The notes beneath the pieces were generated by a model that worked only from the letters and a program-made list of their open reading frames with translations, searched no databases and was not told the origin of the DNA. From positions 1 to 64,000 of the forward strand of contig JBHORD010000016.1 in the NCBI GenBank assembly GCA_042408355.1: 64,000 nt of DNA. The letters are read 5' to 3'. Numbering within the stretch: the first letter of the stretch is position 1; every line of letters starts with the position of its first letter. The stretch comes from Fen-1038 sp042408355. GTDB lineage: Bacteria; Chloroflexota; Anaerolineae; Anaerolineales; Villigracilaceae. A program made the position numbers and the translations under genes. Below, piece by piece: positions 50,735 to 59,110 of the stretch.

Positions 50735-51772
50735 TTAGCACCCGCCGATGCCGCCGAAAGAGGCATTTGGGTCGTTCGGATGATCGTCTTTGAAAGTCAC
50801 GATTGCGCCGCCGCCCGCCTGGCAAGTTTGCGCGACAGAAGTAATCGAAATGACCGGGCAGTCTGCCGTAACATTGGAAAGCTGTGAAGCGTCTGCTGTG
50901 GAAATCAGCTGGCAGAACGGAGCGAAATACGCCGGGTCTTTGACGACGCATCGGAAGCCGAGATCGCGCCGATGATCCCCGGGCGAGGCAAAGGAACGAG
51001 TGAAGGCAAAGACCTGCCCCGGGCTACTGCGATAACTCGAAGAACGTATCACGCGCATCCCGCCGGTATCAGGTCCGGTTGGATTCTCAGTCGGACTGCT
51101 TTTGTAATACAACGCGTCATACCAATCGGCCACCCATTCGAACACATTGCCTTCCATATCGAGCGCGCCGTAATAGCTTTTGCCTTTTGGATATTTGGTC
51201 ACATCGGTGGATTGTCCGATGCAATTGTTGAAATTCAAAAGGTCGCAGGACGGATCATCATTGCCCCACGGATATTGATTTCCATTCGGGCCGCGCGCGG
51301 CTTTTTCCCATTGTGCTTCCGTCGGCAAACTGCCGTTGACAAAATTGCAATAGGCGGCAGCCTGGTCATACGTGACGCCGACCACCGGCTTGTTTTTGGA
51401 CGCAAAATCGTTGTAGCCCAAATTATCAATTTGATTCGGCGGCGTGCATTGTCCCTGCGCAACACAGAACGAGTATTGCTGGTTTGTAACCTTGTTGGCA
51501 TAAATCCAATAATCGCTCAACGTAACGGTATGTTGATAATTATCCGTGCCGCTGTCGCCCATGATGAACGGACCGGCCGGAACGGCAACAAGCAACGCGC
51601 CGTCAATGTATGTCATGCTCGACCCAACTTGCACTGGAGCGGATAAGCGAAGCGGAGCCAGCGTCGGCGTGGGCGGGATGCGCGTGGGCGTCGGCGGAAC
51701 CGGAGTCGAAGCGGGCGCGCAGGCAGTCAGCGCCAACATAAACGCCAAAATGAACAGATTGAATTTTTGCAT
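50735..51772 (-). CDS. FGE-sulfatase-fold lipoprotein, shortened by an in-frame stop
   Basis: A 345-residue lipoprotein starting at ATG 51772 (lipobox LALTACAP), with a Pro/Thr linker and an FGE domain: LVAVPAGPFIMGDSGTDNYQ, LPTEAQWEKAARGPNGNQYP, YGALDMEGNVFEWVADWYD and DLGFRCVV. It parallels the paralogue downstream but stops at TAA 50737 where that protein goes on into Cys-rich repeats. The first-part domain is complete, so the short product could still fold. A TATAAT box lies 7 nt before the start and no Shine-Dalgarno is present: leaderless type. Confidence 0.78.
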   Translation of the reverse strand: MQKFNLFILAFMLALTACAPASTPVPPTPTRIPPTPTLAPLRLSAPVQVGSSMTYIDGALLVAVPAGPFIMGDSGTDNYQHTVTLSDYWIYANKVTNQQYSFCVAQGQCTPPNQIDNLGYNDFASKNKPVVGVTYDQAAAYCNFVNGSLPTEAQWEKAARGPNGNQYPWGNDDPSCDLLNFNNCIGQSTDVTKYPKGKSYYGALDMEGNVFEWVADWYDALYYKSSPTENPTGPDTGGMRVIRSSSYRSSPGQVFAFTRSFASPGDHRRDLGFRCVVKDPAYFAPFCQLISTADASQLSNVTADCPVISITSVAQTCQAGGGAIVTFKDDHPNDPNASFGGIGGC

Positions 51773-51779
51773 CGAAAGA

Positions 51780-51785
51780 ATTATA
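51780..51785 (-). promoter_or_regulatory. Leaderless-type -10 box of the FGE-fold lipoprotein
   Basis: A perfect TATAAT on the minus strand, 7 nt before ATG 51772. The -35 region is weak. Confidence 0.5.
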
Positions 51786-51950
51786 TCCCGCGCCCAGCGC
51801 ATCCACGAAAAGGGCAAACGGCGCGATCTGATTCTCAGATTTTAACCATAAAGGCTTGCGCTGACTGGCGAGGCCGTGTCGAAGTGACACGAAGGTCACG
51901 AAGGAAAACCGCAATTGTGATCCCCGGCAAAAACAGAATTCTTCTTATAC

Positions 51951-51982
51951 AAAGGCTTCCGAAGTTTCCTTCGGAAGCCTTT
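51951..51982 (-). terminator. Terminator hairpin after ppdK
   Basis: AAAGGCTTCCGAAG, a 4-nt loop and CTTCGGAAGCCTTT: 14 bp without mismatch, starting 8 nt after the ppdK stop. The T-tract is short on both strands, so it could serve either. Confidence 0.75.
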
Positions 51983-51990
51983 GCGTTTTG

Positions 51991-54837
51991 TTACTTTCTC
52001 TTCGCGGTCTTTGCTTTTGCTTTCCTTACCGTTTTCTTTGCAACAGCTTTCTTGTTCGGCGCCGCTTTCTTTGTCTTAACCGTTGCCGCCTTGCGGCCAC
52101 TCGCCGCATATTTCAACGCCACATGCGCGGCGGCGAGGCGGGCAATCGGCACGCGGAACGGCGAGCAGGAAACGTAATTATTGCCGATGATGTGGCACCA
52201 CTCAATTGATTCGGGGTCGCCGCCGTGTTCGCCGCAAATTCCAACTTCGAGTTCGGGACGCGTCGAGCGGCCATCTTCAATAGCCATTCGCATTAAGCGC
52301 CCAACGCCATCGCGATCCAAAGTCTGAAACGGATTCTTCGGCAAGATGCCCTGCTCCACGTACGTCACAAGGAAGTTGCGCTCGGCGTCATCGCGCGAAT
52401 AACCGAAGGTCATTTGCGTCAAGTCGTTCGTTCCAAACGAGAAGAACTGCGCATGGGTCGCAATCTCCGCCGCCGTAACTGCCGCGCGCGGGATTTCGAT
52501 CATCGTGCCAAACTTGTAGTCGAAGTGGACGCCTTTCTCCTGCATCACCGTCGAAGCGATCCGTTCGAGCCGCGGTTGAATCCATTCCAGTTCCTTCACT
52601 GTTCCCGTCAACGGAATCATCACTTCGGGTTTGACCACGATGCCGCGCAAAGTGCAATCCGCCGCGGCTTCGAAAATGGCGCGCACCTGCATCTCCACGA
52701 TCTCAGGCATCTCGATGCTCAATCGCACACCGCGCAAGCCCATCATCGGGTTCGATTCGTGCATTTCCCGAACAGCCTTGAGCAAACGTTCTTTTTCCGC
52801 CAGTCCCTCCGTCTCGCCTTTGACTCGCATTGTGATCACTTCTTCGAGCAACGTCTCTTCAGACGGCATGAATTCATGCAATGGCGGGTCAATCAAGCGG
52901 ATGATGACCGGATAGCCGTCCATCGCTTCGAACAAGCCGTCGAAATCCTTGCGCTGATACGGCAGAAGTTCGTTCAACGCCTTCGTGCGCTCTTCGCTGG
53001 ATTCGGCGAGGATCATGCGCTGGACAATGGGCAGGCGTTCCGGTTCGAAGAACATGTGCTCGGTTCGGCACAGACCGATTCCGACCGCGCCGTACGAACG
53101 GGCGCGGCGCGCGTCCTTTGGATAATCCGCGTTCGCCCAAACTTGAAGCCCGCGCGTGGGCCAGCCTTTGGGCGCACTGCGAATATCCTCGCGGGCAGCA
53201 ATTTCATCAGCCCATTGAAGCAAAGTCATCAATTCGGTTTGTTCTTCGAGCGAGGGTGCGGTCATCGGGATCTTGCCAATGAAGACGTTGCCGGTCGTGC
53301 CGTCCACAGAAATCCAATCGCCTTCCTTGACCGTCTTTTGATCCGCTGTCATCATGCGCTTCTCAAGGTCAATTTTGATCATCGAAGCGCCCACCACGCA
53401 CGGGATGCCAAATTGACGCGCCACCACTGCCGCATGCGATGTCGCGCCGCCCTCGCTGGTCAGCACGCCTTTAGCGGCGATCATGCCATGCACATCGTCC
53501 GGCTTGGTAAACGGGCGCACCATGATGACATCCTGCTTGTGTTCCTTTGCCATCTTCTCGGCGGTATCCGCATCGAAATAGACTTGTCCGACGGCCGCGC
53601 CCGGCGAAGCGTTCACGCCCCTGGCAAACAACGTGCCGTCTTTCTCGGAATTCTTCAGGGCTTGCGAATCAAACTGCGGATGAAGCAAAGCGTCCACCTG
53701 GTCCGGGGTGACGCGTTGGACAGCCTGCTCTTTTGTGATGAGTCCCTCCTTCACCATATCCACCGCGATCTTGACCGCGGCTTTCGCCGTCCGCTTGCCA
53801 ACACGCGTTTGGAGCATCCACAACTTGCCGCGTTCGATGGTGAACTCCACATCCTGCATATCCTTGTAATGCTTCTCAAGTTTGGAGGTGATGTCCATGA
53901 ACTGTTTGTAAACATCGGGCATCCTGGTTTTGAGATTCTCGATCGGGTCCGTATTGCGAATACCAGCCACCACATCCTCGCCCTGCGCGTTGAGCAAATA
54001 CTCGCCCATCATCTTTTTCTCGCCCGTGGAGGGGTTGCGCGTGAAAGCCACGCCGGTGCCTGAGTCATCGCCCATGTTGCCGAAGACCATCGTCACGATA
54101 TTGACCGCCGTGCCGAGATTATGAGGAATGTGTTCATGATTTCGATAATCAATGGCGCGCTTGCCGTTCCAGGATTTGAAGACCGCCTCGGTTGCCAGTT
54201 CAAGCTGTTTATATGGATCCTGCGGAAAATCGAATCCTTTATGTTTTTTGACCGCCTCGCGGAAAATGCGAACCATTTCCTTCCAATCGTCGGCAGTCAT
54301 TTCAACATCGAGCTTGTAACCTTTTCTGGTCTTGTATTCCTTGAGCGGCTCTTCGAACGCCTCGTCGGGAATTCCCAGCACAACACTCCCAAACATTTCG
54401 ATCAAGCGCCGGTACGAATCATAGACGAAGCGCGGGTTGCCCGTCGACTCTGCCAGCCCTTCCGCAGTTTCATCGGTCAAACCGATATTCAACACCGTGT
54501 CCATCATGCCCGGCATGGAAAACTTCGCGCCGGAGCGGCAGGAAACCAGCAGCGGATTCTTCGGATCGCCGAACTTCCTGCCGGCTTTCTTCTCGACCTC
54601 CTTCAACGCTTTCAGTTCTTGTTCCCACATCCCTGCCGGAAACTTGCCCAAACGTTGATACTCATTGCATGCCTCGGTTGTAATCGTGAAAAACGGAGGC
54701 ACAGGCACGCCTGCGCGTGTCATGTCGAATAAGCCCGCTCCTTTACCTCCTACAAGAGCCTTTACATCATCCCAATTGCCGCCAGCAGCCTTTTCCACAT
54801 CCTTGAACTCATCGAATAAGTAAACCCATTTTTTCAT
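51991..54837 (-). CDS. ppdK: Pyruvate, phosphate dikinase with Lys/Ala-rich C-terminal tail
   Basis: Reversibly converts pyruvate, ATP and Pi to PEP, AMP and PPi. The N-terminal ATP-grasp begins VYLFDEFKDVEKA and contains LVGGKGAGLFDMTRAGVPVP. The swivelling phospho-His domain carries the catalytic His in GGATSHAAVVARQFGIPC near residue 457. The PEP domain contains GIGLCRTEHMF and ends GICGEHGGDPESI. The core ends near 905, then about 43 residues of Lys/Ala repeats follow (KAATVKTKKAAPNKKAVAKK). ATG 54837 has AGGAGG 5-6 nt upstream. Confidence 0.96.
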   Translation of the reverse strand: MKKWVYLFDEFKDVEKAAGGNWDDVKALVGGKGAGLFDMTRAGVPVPPFFTITTEACNEYQRLGKFPAGMWEQELKALKEVEKKAGRKFGDPKNPLLVSCRSGAKFSMPGMMDTVLNIGLTDETAEGLAESTGNPRFVYDSYRRLIEMFGSVVLGIPDEAFEEPLKEYKTRKGYKLDVEMTADDWKEMVRIFREAVKKHKGFDFPQDPYKQLELATEAVFKSWNGKRAIDYRNHEHIPHNLGTAVNIVTMVFGNMGDDSGTGVAFTRNPSTGEKKMMGEYLLNAQGEDVVAGIRNTDPIENLKTRMPDVYKQFMDITSKLEKHYKDMQDVEFTIERGKLWMLQTRVGKRTAKAAVKIAVDMVKEGLITKEQAVQRVTPDQVDALLHPQFDSQALKNSEKDGTLFARGVNASPGAAVGQVYFDADTAEKMAKEHKQDVIMVRPFTKPDDVHGMIAAKGVLTSEGGATSHAAVVARQFGIPCVVGASMIKIDLEKRMMTADQKTVKEGDWISVDGTTGNVFIGKIPMTAPSLEEQTELMTLLQWADEIAAREDIRSAPKGWPTRGLQVWANADYPKDARRARSYGAVGIGLCRTEHMFFEPERLPIVQRMILAESSEERTKALNELLPYQRKDFDGLFEAMDGYPVIIRLIDPPLHEFMPSEETLLEEVITMRVKGETEGLAEKERLLKAVREMHESNPMMGLRGVRLSIEMPEIVEMQVRAIFEAAADCTLRGIVVKPEVMIPLTGTVKELEWIQPRLERIASTVMQEKGVHFDYKFGTMIEIPRAAVTAAEIATHAQFFSFGTNDLTQMTFGYSRDDAERNFLVTYVEQGILPKNPFQTLDRDGVGRLMRMAIEDGRSTRPELEVGICGEHGGDPESIEWCHIIGNNYVSCSPFRVPIARLAAAHVALKYAASGRKAATVKTKKAAPNKKAVAKKTVRKAKAKTAKRK

Positions 54838-54979
54838 TCGAGCCTCCTAAGCTTCGAGATATCCATGTTAAGCCGGAAAGTATTCTACCAAAAATAAATC
54901 TTTTCACATATGACAAATATCACCTTCCAGCCAGCCCAATCTGTAAATAACTTGCAAAGTTCAAAGAGCCATATATCAA

Positions 54980-54985
54980 TATAAT
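54980..54985 (+). promoter_or_regulatory. -10 box of receiver-protein gene
   Basis: TATAAT 10 nt before ATG 54996, leaving only a very short leader and no Shine-Dalgarno. Confidence 0.4.
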
Positions 54986-54995
54986 AAAACCAACC

Positions 54996-55421
54996 ATGAA
55001 AACAAGCATTTTGGCAATTGACGACGATCCCGCAATCACCGACCTTCTCTCGATCATCTTGCGGACACACAATTTCGATGTAATGGTCTCCAACAGCGGC
55101 CAAGAGGCCATCCAGATTATTAAGGAAAAGACTCCACAATTGGTCTTGCTCGATCTGATGATGCCGCACATGGACGGCTGGCAAATCTGCAAAGCTGTGC
55201 GGGCTTTCAGCAATGTGCCGATTTTGATTCTTTCCGCCCTCGACGATCCTTCCATTGTGGCAAGCATCCTCGATGCCGGAGCAGACGATTACCTCGTCAA
55301 GCCGGTGCCAAGCGCCGTGCTGGTGGCGCATTTGAACAAACTTGTGCGGAGGACGGGAACCCTTCTTTCATCCACGGAGGAAAATGCCTGGCATCCGCAC
55401 ACTCACCCACTTACACCCTGA
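54996..55421 (+). CDS. Single-domain response regulator
   Basis: A 141-residue receiver domain without an output domain. Seen are the acidic pair IDDDPAIT, phospho-acceptor Asp in LVLLDLMMPHMDGW (about residue 52), the Ser switch ILILSALDD and Lys in DDYLVKPVPS. After residue 120 only a short His/Pro tail remains. Such stand-alone receivers relay signals by protein contact. No histidine kinase is adjacent. A bidirectional terminator follows closely. Confidence 0.9.
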   Translation: MKTSILAIDDDPAITDLLSIILRTHNFDVMVSNSGQEAIQIIKEKTPQLVLLDLMMPHMDGWQICKAVRAFSNVPILILSALDDPSIVASILDAGADDYLVKPVPSAVLVAHLNKLVRRTGTLLSSTEENAWHPHTHPLTP

Positions 55422-55429
55422 CGCCTCAA

Positions 55430-55459
55430 AAAACGGGACCCGGAAACGGATCCCGTTTT
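55430..55459. terminator. Bidirectional intrinsic terminator
   Basis: AAAACGGGACCC (55430-55441) pairs with GGATCCCGTTTT (55448-55459), 12 bp with one mismatch, and A/T-rich ends serve both strands. It separates the receiver gene (+) from the hydrolase gene (-). Confidence 0.8.
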
Positions 55460-55469
55460 CAATTCGCTT

Positions 55470-56246
55470 CTACCCTTTGGCCCCCACAAAAAATTTCAGC
55501 GCATCCGCCACCGCCTGTGGATTCTCCATCATTGGCATGTGACCCAGCCCGGGCAATTCGACATAATAAGCGGAGGGCAACGCGGCTTTCATCTCGCGTC
55601 CGCGCTCGACGGGAATCAACGCGTCCGCATCGCCGTGGACGATCAAAACCGGAAAATTAAACTTTGCAAAAATGCCGCTCGAATCAGGCCGTTCAGCCAT
55701 TGCCTTCAAAGAGCCAATCACACCCCCCGCTTTTTGTTTCCTCATTAACTCACGAACAAAAGATTGAATGCGCGCCTCTGCCGTGAGCATTGGCGTCAAT
55801 GCGTCGGCAACCACACCGACGCCTTTTTCGGCAACCTCCGCCGCAGATTTATAACGGCCCTCCTTGCGATCCGGCGCATCGGCAAGCATCTGTGAAGAAA
55901 TCATCCCCAGCCCGCGTACGCGTTCGGGATAGGCGCCGGCAAACGCCAGCGAGACATATCCGCCCATCGAATGTCCGGCGATGAATGCGCTTTCGATTTT
56001 CAAGTGATCCAATAAACCGGCCATATCCGATGCCACGTCGGCCATCGTGTAAACGGACTCAACTGCATCTGACCCTCCCAACCCGCGCAGATCGGGCAGA
56101 ATGAGATCGAAATCGTTTTCGAGAAGCGGAACAATTTCATTCCACGTGGTGTGATCGAGCGGATAGCCATGAATTAAAACCAGCGGCGCGCCCCTGCCGT
56201 GCCGCTCATAAGCCAGGTTGATTCCATTGACTTTTACATTTTTCAT
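55470..56246 (-). CDS. Alpha/beta hydrolase
   Basis: A 258-residue hydrolase with oxyanion region LVLIHGYPLDHTTW, nucleophile elbow FIAGHSMGGYVSLA, acid VIVHGDADALIPVE and His in ELPGLGHMPMME, giving a full catalytic triad. The closest style is esterase or lactone hydrolase of the RsbQ/3-oxoadipate enol-lactonase type. I chose ATG 56246, with GGAG 6 nt upstream; ATG 56252 and TTG 56258 are alternatives. It is the last gene of the leftward rplU operon region. Confidence 0.88.
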   Translation of the reverse strand: MKNVKVNGINLAYERHGRGAPLVLIHGYPLDHTTWNEIVPLLENDFDLILPDLRGLGGSDAVESVYTMADVASDMAGLLDHLKIESAFIAGHSMGGYVSLAFAGAYPERVRGLGMISSQMLADAPDRKEGRYKSAAEVAEKGVGVVADALTPMLTAEARIQSFVRELMRKQKAGGVIGSLKAMAERPDSSGIFAKFNFPVLIVHGDADALIPVERGREMKAALPSAYYVELPGLGHMPMMENPQAVADALKFFVGAKG

Positions 56247-56248
56247 TC

Positions 56249-56782
56249 TCATCTCCAATTCACGGCTACCTTCAATTTGCTTCCCAATTTGCTGTAATAA
56301 TAAACAAAACCATTATCGCGCCCAAACTCGTAAACGCGGCGCGTGATATCCACATCGGCTTTGCAGTATTCGGCGACTTTATCTTTCTCGCCATTGCGAA
56401 ACCATTCCACCGATTGAACGCCGTCGGCGGTTTTTGCCGCGCCGAGACAAGCCTTCGCCAGCGAGTCGAGAGAAAGCCGAAAGCCGAGAGTCCGGCTGAG
56501 GTCGAGCATCAAGTCCAAAGTCCGGAGCGAGGCGAAATTGAACGACGGCACATACGGGCGCAAGACTTCATAATCGAATTCACGGATATTGAAGCCGATC
56601 ACTTTATCCGCCGATTTCAGTTCGTCCACCAGCGCCTGGGCGTCGCGTTCCCAATAAACGCTGAAATCATTTTTGTCCGTCGAAAAAGTGACGCCGCACG
56701 CCAACAGCAACCTGCTGGCGTCGCGCCCGCCGACTTCCTGGAACAACTTTTGCGTTTCGAGATCGAAGAAGACCAGATTCAC
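56249..56782 (-). CDS. DnaQ-like 3'-5' exonuclease / RNase H-fold protein
   Basis: A 177-residue protein with ExoI FFDLETQ (DxE), ExoII IGFNIREFDYEVL and ExoIII YCKADVDITRRVYEFG, the DEDD arrangement of the RNase_H_2/YprB group. The start is GTG 56782 in a GTGA overlap with the stop of the cca-like gene, with GGAGGAG 7 nt upstream. It probably processes RNA or DNA ends, and its place next to a tRNA nucleotidyltransferase fits RNA processing; that link is inference. Confidence 0.8.
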   Translation of the reverse strand: MNLVFFDLETQKLFQEVGGRDASRLLLACGVTFSTDKNDFSVYWERDAQALVDELKSADKVIGFNIREFDYEVLRPYVPSFNFASLRTLDLMLDLSRTLGFRLSLDSLAKACLGAAKTADGVQSVEWFRNGEKDKVAEYCKADVDITRRVYEFGRDNGFVYYYSKLGSKLKVAVNWR

Positions 56783-58479
56783 TTTTGATTCTCCTCCAGC
56801 CACCCGCGGCCAAACGCCAGCGCCTCTTCGCGCGTGGACACTTTGCCGGTTGCCTGCGCCTCGCGAATCGCCTCAAGCACCTCGCCGATGATCGGACCTG
56901 GTTCGAGTTTGTATTCGTTGATCACATCCAGTCCGTTTACAAGATGCGGCGGCGCGACCGTTTCCTGCGGCCGCTCCCAATAATTTTCGAGAAGGAGCCG
57001 GGCAATATCGAGCGCGGTGGACCACGTTTCCTGAGTCAGCGTGTGGCCGCGCGTGCCGCGCAAATCGGCGAGACCCAGCAGGACAAGGTCAACGCCGCCT
57101 TCGCCCGCGTCGCGGAAGAAACGATAAATCGCTTTGCGCGATGGTTCCTGCTTCTCGCCTTCCATGCGGCTGGAGAAAGCGTGGAAGCGCATGTGATTTT
57201 CGATGATGATTTTCAAGCGCTCAATTTCGGCATTGCTGAGATTAAATGCCCGGGCGCGTTCGGACGCGCTCCGCGCCCCGATTTGATCGTGATCGAAGAA
57301 GCGAATGCGCCCCGCCTCGTCCACTGACTTTGTAGCGGGCTTGGAAATGTCATGATAGAGCGCGGCGAAGAATAAAAGCGCGCGCATTGAGCGATCAGGA
57401 TTCAGCGGTTTGGAAAAATGCGCGGCGAACCGTTCGCGGTAGCGTCCGAGGCGTAAGGACAGCAAGCCGGCGTACAAATCATTGGCTTCAGGGTCTCCGG
57501 TCCCCTGTCCCTGATCCCCCGTAAAGGGAGAGGGAATAAGAGATGAGGGAACGAGCGCGGCCAGGATTCCTTCAAGATGCTGTATCACACTTAACGTATG
57601 TTCCCACACATCGCTCACATGCGGCGCGGATTGTTCGACGCCCTTCATGGCAGACACTTCGGGAAGCAAATATGGAAACACGCCCAACATTTCCAGGGCG
57701 CGCAAAGACGCCGCCGGGCGCGGCCCTTCGAGGATTTTGAACAATTCGTCGCGCTGACGTTCGGGGGAAATGTTGGACAATAAATTGACGGCGCGTTTCA
57801 TCGCGGCGCGGGTCGCCGTCTCGATTTTGAATTCAAGGGCGGCGGCAAAACGCACGGCGCGCAAAATGCGAATCGAATCATCGCGGAACGACGTGCCGGA
57901 GCAGGCGCGAATCAATTTGGCGCGCAAATCCGCCGCGCCATTGAGCGGGTCGAGAATCGCCTTTTGACGCGGATCGAACGCAATGGCGTTAATGGTGAAG
58001 TCGCGGCCGCGCAGGTCAGTGTCCAGATCGGAGCCGCGGAACGCCGAGAAATCCAAAATGTCGCGCGACCCGCCTTCCGCCGGGGCGATGAGGCGGGCAA
58101 TGTCAAAAGACTCGTCCATCACGTAAAAGTCGGCGTTCAAAATCGCGGCCGCGCGCCGGGCAACCGCAATCGCATCTTTGGGAATCGCCAGATCCAAATC
58201 ATGCGAGACGCGTCCCAGCAAAGCGTCGCGCACCGCGCCGCCAACCAAATACATTTCCTGATCGGGCAGCGCCGCGCACAAACGTTCAAGCAGGGGCGAA
58301 AAGGCAAAAGAAGATTCGAGAGGCATATAAATAATTTCGGGTTTTTCTTTGTGGCGGCTTTTCTGCGCGGCGATCAAAGCCTGTTCAGGCGTGCCGCCGT
58401 GAGCGACGACGCGTCCCTGCAAACGGGCGACCCAGCGGCCGGCGTATGGAGAAGCATTCTGCGATTTCTTTTCGGTCAA
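56779..58479 (-). CDS. CCA-adding enzyme / poly(A) polymerase family protein with HD domain
   Basis: A 566-residue nucleotidyltransferase. An N-terminal 45-residue module (YAGRWVARLQGRVVAHGG) resembles DUF5678. The catalytic head begins YLVGGAVRDALLGRVSHDLD with two catalytic Asp, followed by RDFTINAIA and the neck motif RILRAVRFAAALEF. The HD domain has ALYHDISKPATK near 375. A Pro/Gly insertion (SSLIPSPFTGDQGQGTGDPE, about 325-345) interrupts the HD region and looks like a repeat inserted in frame. The start TTG 58479 is weak. Whether it adds CCA, A only, or poly(A) is not decidable here. Confidence 0.85.
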   Translation of the reverse strand: MTEKKSQNASPYAGRWVARLQGRVVAHGGTPEQALIAAQKSRHKEKPEIIYMPLESSFAFSPLLERLCAALPDQEMYLVGGAVRDALLGRVSHDLDLAIPKDAIAVARRAAAILNADFYVMDESFDIARLIAPAEGGSRDILDFSAFRGSDLDTDLRGRDFTINAIAFDPRQKAILDPLNGAADLRAKLIRACSGTSFRDDSIRILRAVRFAAALEFKIETATRAAMKRAVNLLSNISPERQRDELFKILEGPRPAASLRALEMLGVFPYLLPEVSAMKGVEQSAPHVSDVWEHTLSVIQHLEGILAALVPSSLIPSPFTGDQGQGTGDPEANDLYAGLLSLRLGRYRERFAAHFSKPLNPDRSMRALLFFAALYHDISKPATKSVDEAGRIRFFDHDQIGARSASERARAFNLSNAEIERLKIIIENHMRFHAFSSRMEGEKQEPSRKAIYRFFRDAGEGGVDLVLLGLADLRGTRGHTLTQETWSTALDIARLLLENYWERPQETVAPPHLVNGLDVINEYKLEPGPIIGEVLEAIREAQATGKVSTREEALAFGRGWLEENQK

Positions 58480-58500
58480 GCCGCCCCCGGATTTCGAAAA

Positions 58501-59058
58501 TCAACCGGCGTTGTACTTCTCCAAATCCACAACACCGACGAACGGCAGGTTGCGGTAGTATTCATCGAGGTCCAGGCCATAGCCAAAAACGAACTTGTTC
58601 GGAATTGTGAAGCCGCGATAATGAATTGGAACCACAGCTTCGCGGCGTTCGGCCTTATCGAGCAACGCGCAGACTTTCAAGCTGGCGGGCTGGCGCGTCT
58701 CCAACATGCCCAACACAGAAGCAATCGTATTGCCGCTGTCCACAATATCTTCGACCAGCAAAACGTCTTTGCCCTTGATGTTCATTTGCAGGTCAAATGT
58801 GACGCGCACGTTGCCATTCGACTCGCGCTTGCCCGCGCCGTACGATGAAACTGCCATGAAGTCCATCATGTGCGGGACCGTGATGTGACGGCTCAAATCC
58901 ACCATGAACGGAACGCCGCCGCGCAGGATGCAGATGAGCAAAAGATTGTCGTTGCCTTGATAATCCGCGCTAATCTGCGCGCCCAGTTCGGCGACGCGCT
59001 TCTGCAGAGTTTCTTCGTCAATCAGGATTTCGGATAAAAGTTCTTTATAGTCTTGCAT
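58501..59058 (-). CDS. hpt: Hypoxanthine phosphoribosyltransferase
   Basis: Purine salvage: forms IMP/GMP from hypoxanthine/guanine and PRPP. The PRPP motif is VLLVEDIVDSGNTI, and ILRGGVPFMVDLSRH and KFVFGYGLDLDEYYRNLP are further family marks. I start it at ATG 59058; an upstream TTG adds eight residues without a ribosome site. It lies between tdk and the cca-like gene on the same strand, a nucleotide-salvage pair with tdk. Confidence 0.93.
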   Translation of the reverse strand: MQDYKELLSEILIDEETLQKRVAELGAQISADYQGNDNLLLICILRGGVPFMVDLSRHITVPHMMDFMAVSSYGAGKRESNGNVRVTFDLQMNIKGKDVLLVEDIVDSGNTIASVLGMLETRQPASLKVCALLDKAERREAVVPIHYRGFTIPNKFVFGYGLDLDEYYRNLPFVGVVDLEKYNAG

Positions 59059-59110
59059 TTTCAAATCTCGTAAGTCGGACAAGTCTTACAAAGCCGGTAT
59101 CTCAGACTTG

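Noticed and set aside
50735..50737. Selenocysteine or pyrrolysine readthrough at the in-frame stop
   Set aside because: The codon is TAA, which is used for neither.
52414..54063. 549-codon plus-strand open frame
   Set aside because: Antisense shadow of ppdK, whose motifs are complete on the other strand.
57964..58848. 294-codon plus-strand open frame
   Set aside because: Antisense to the cca-like and hpt genes.
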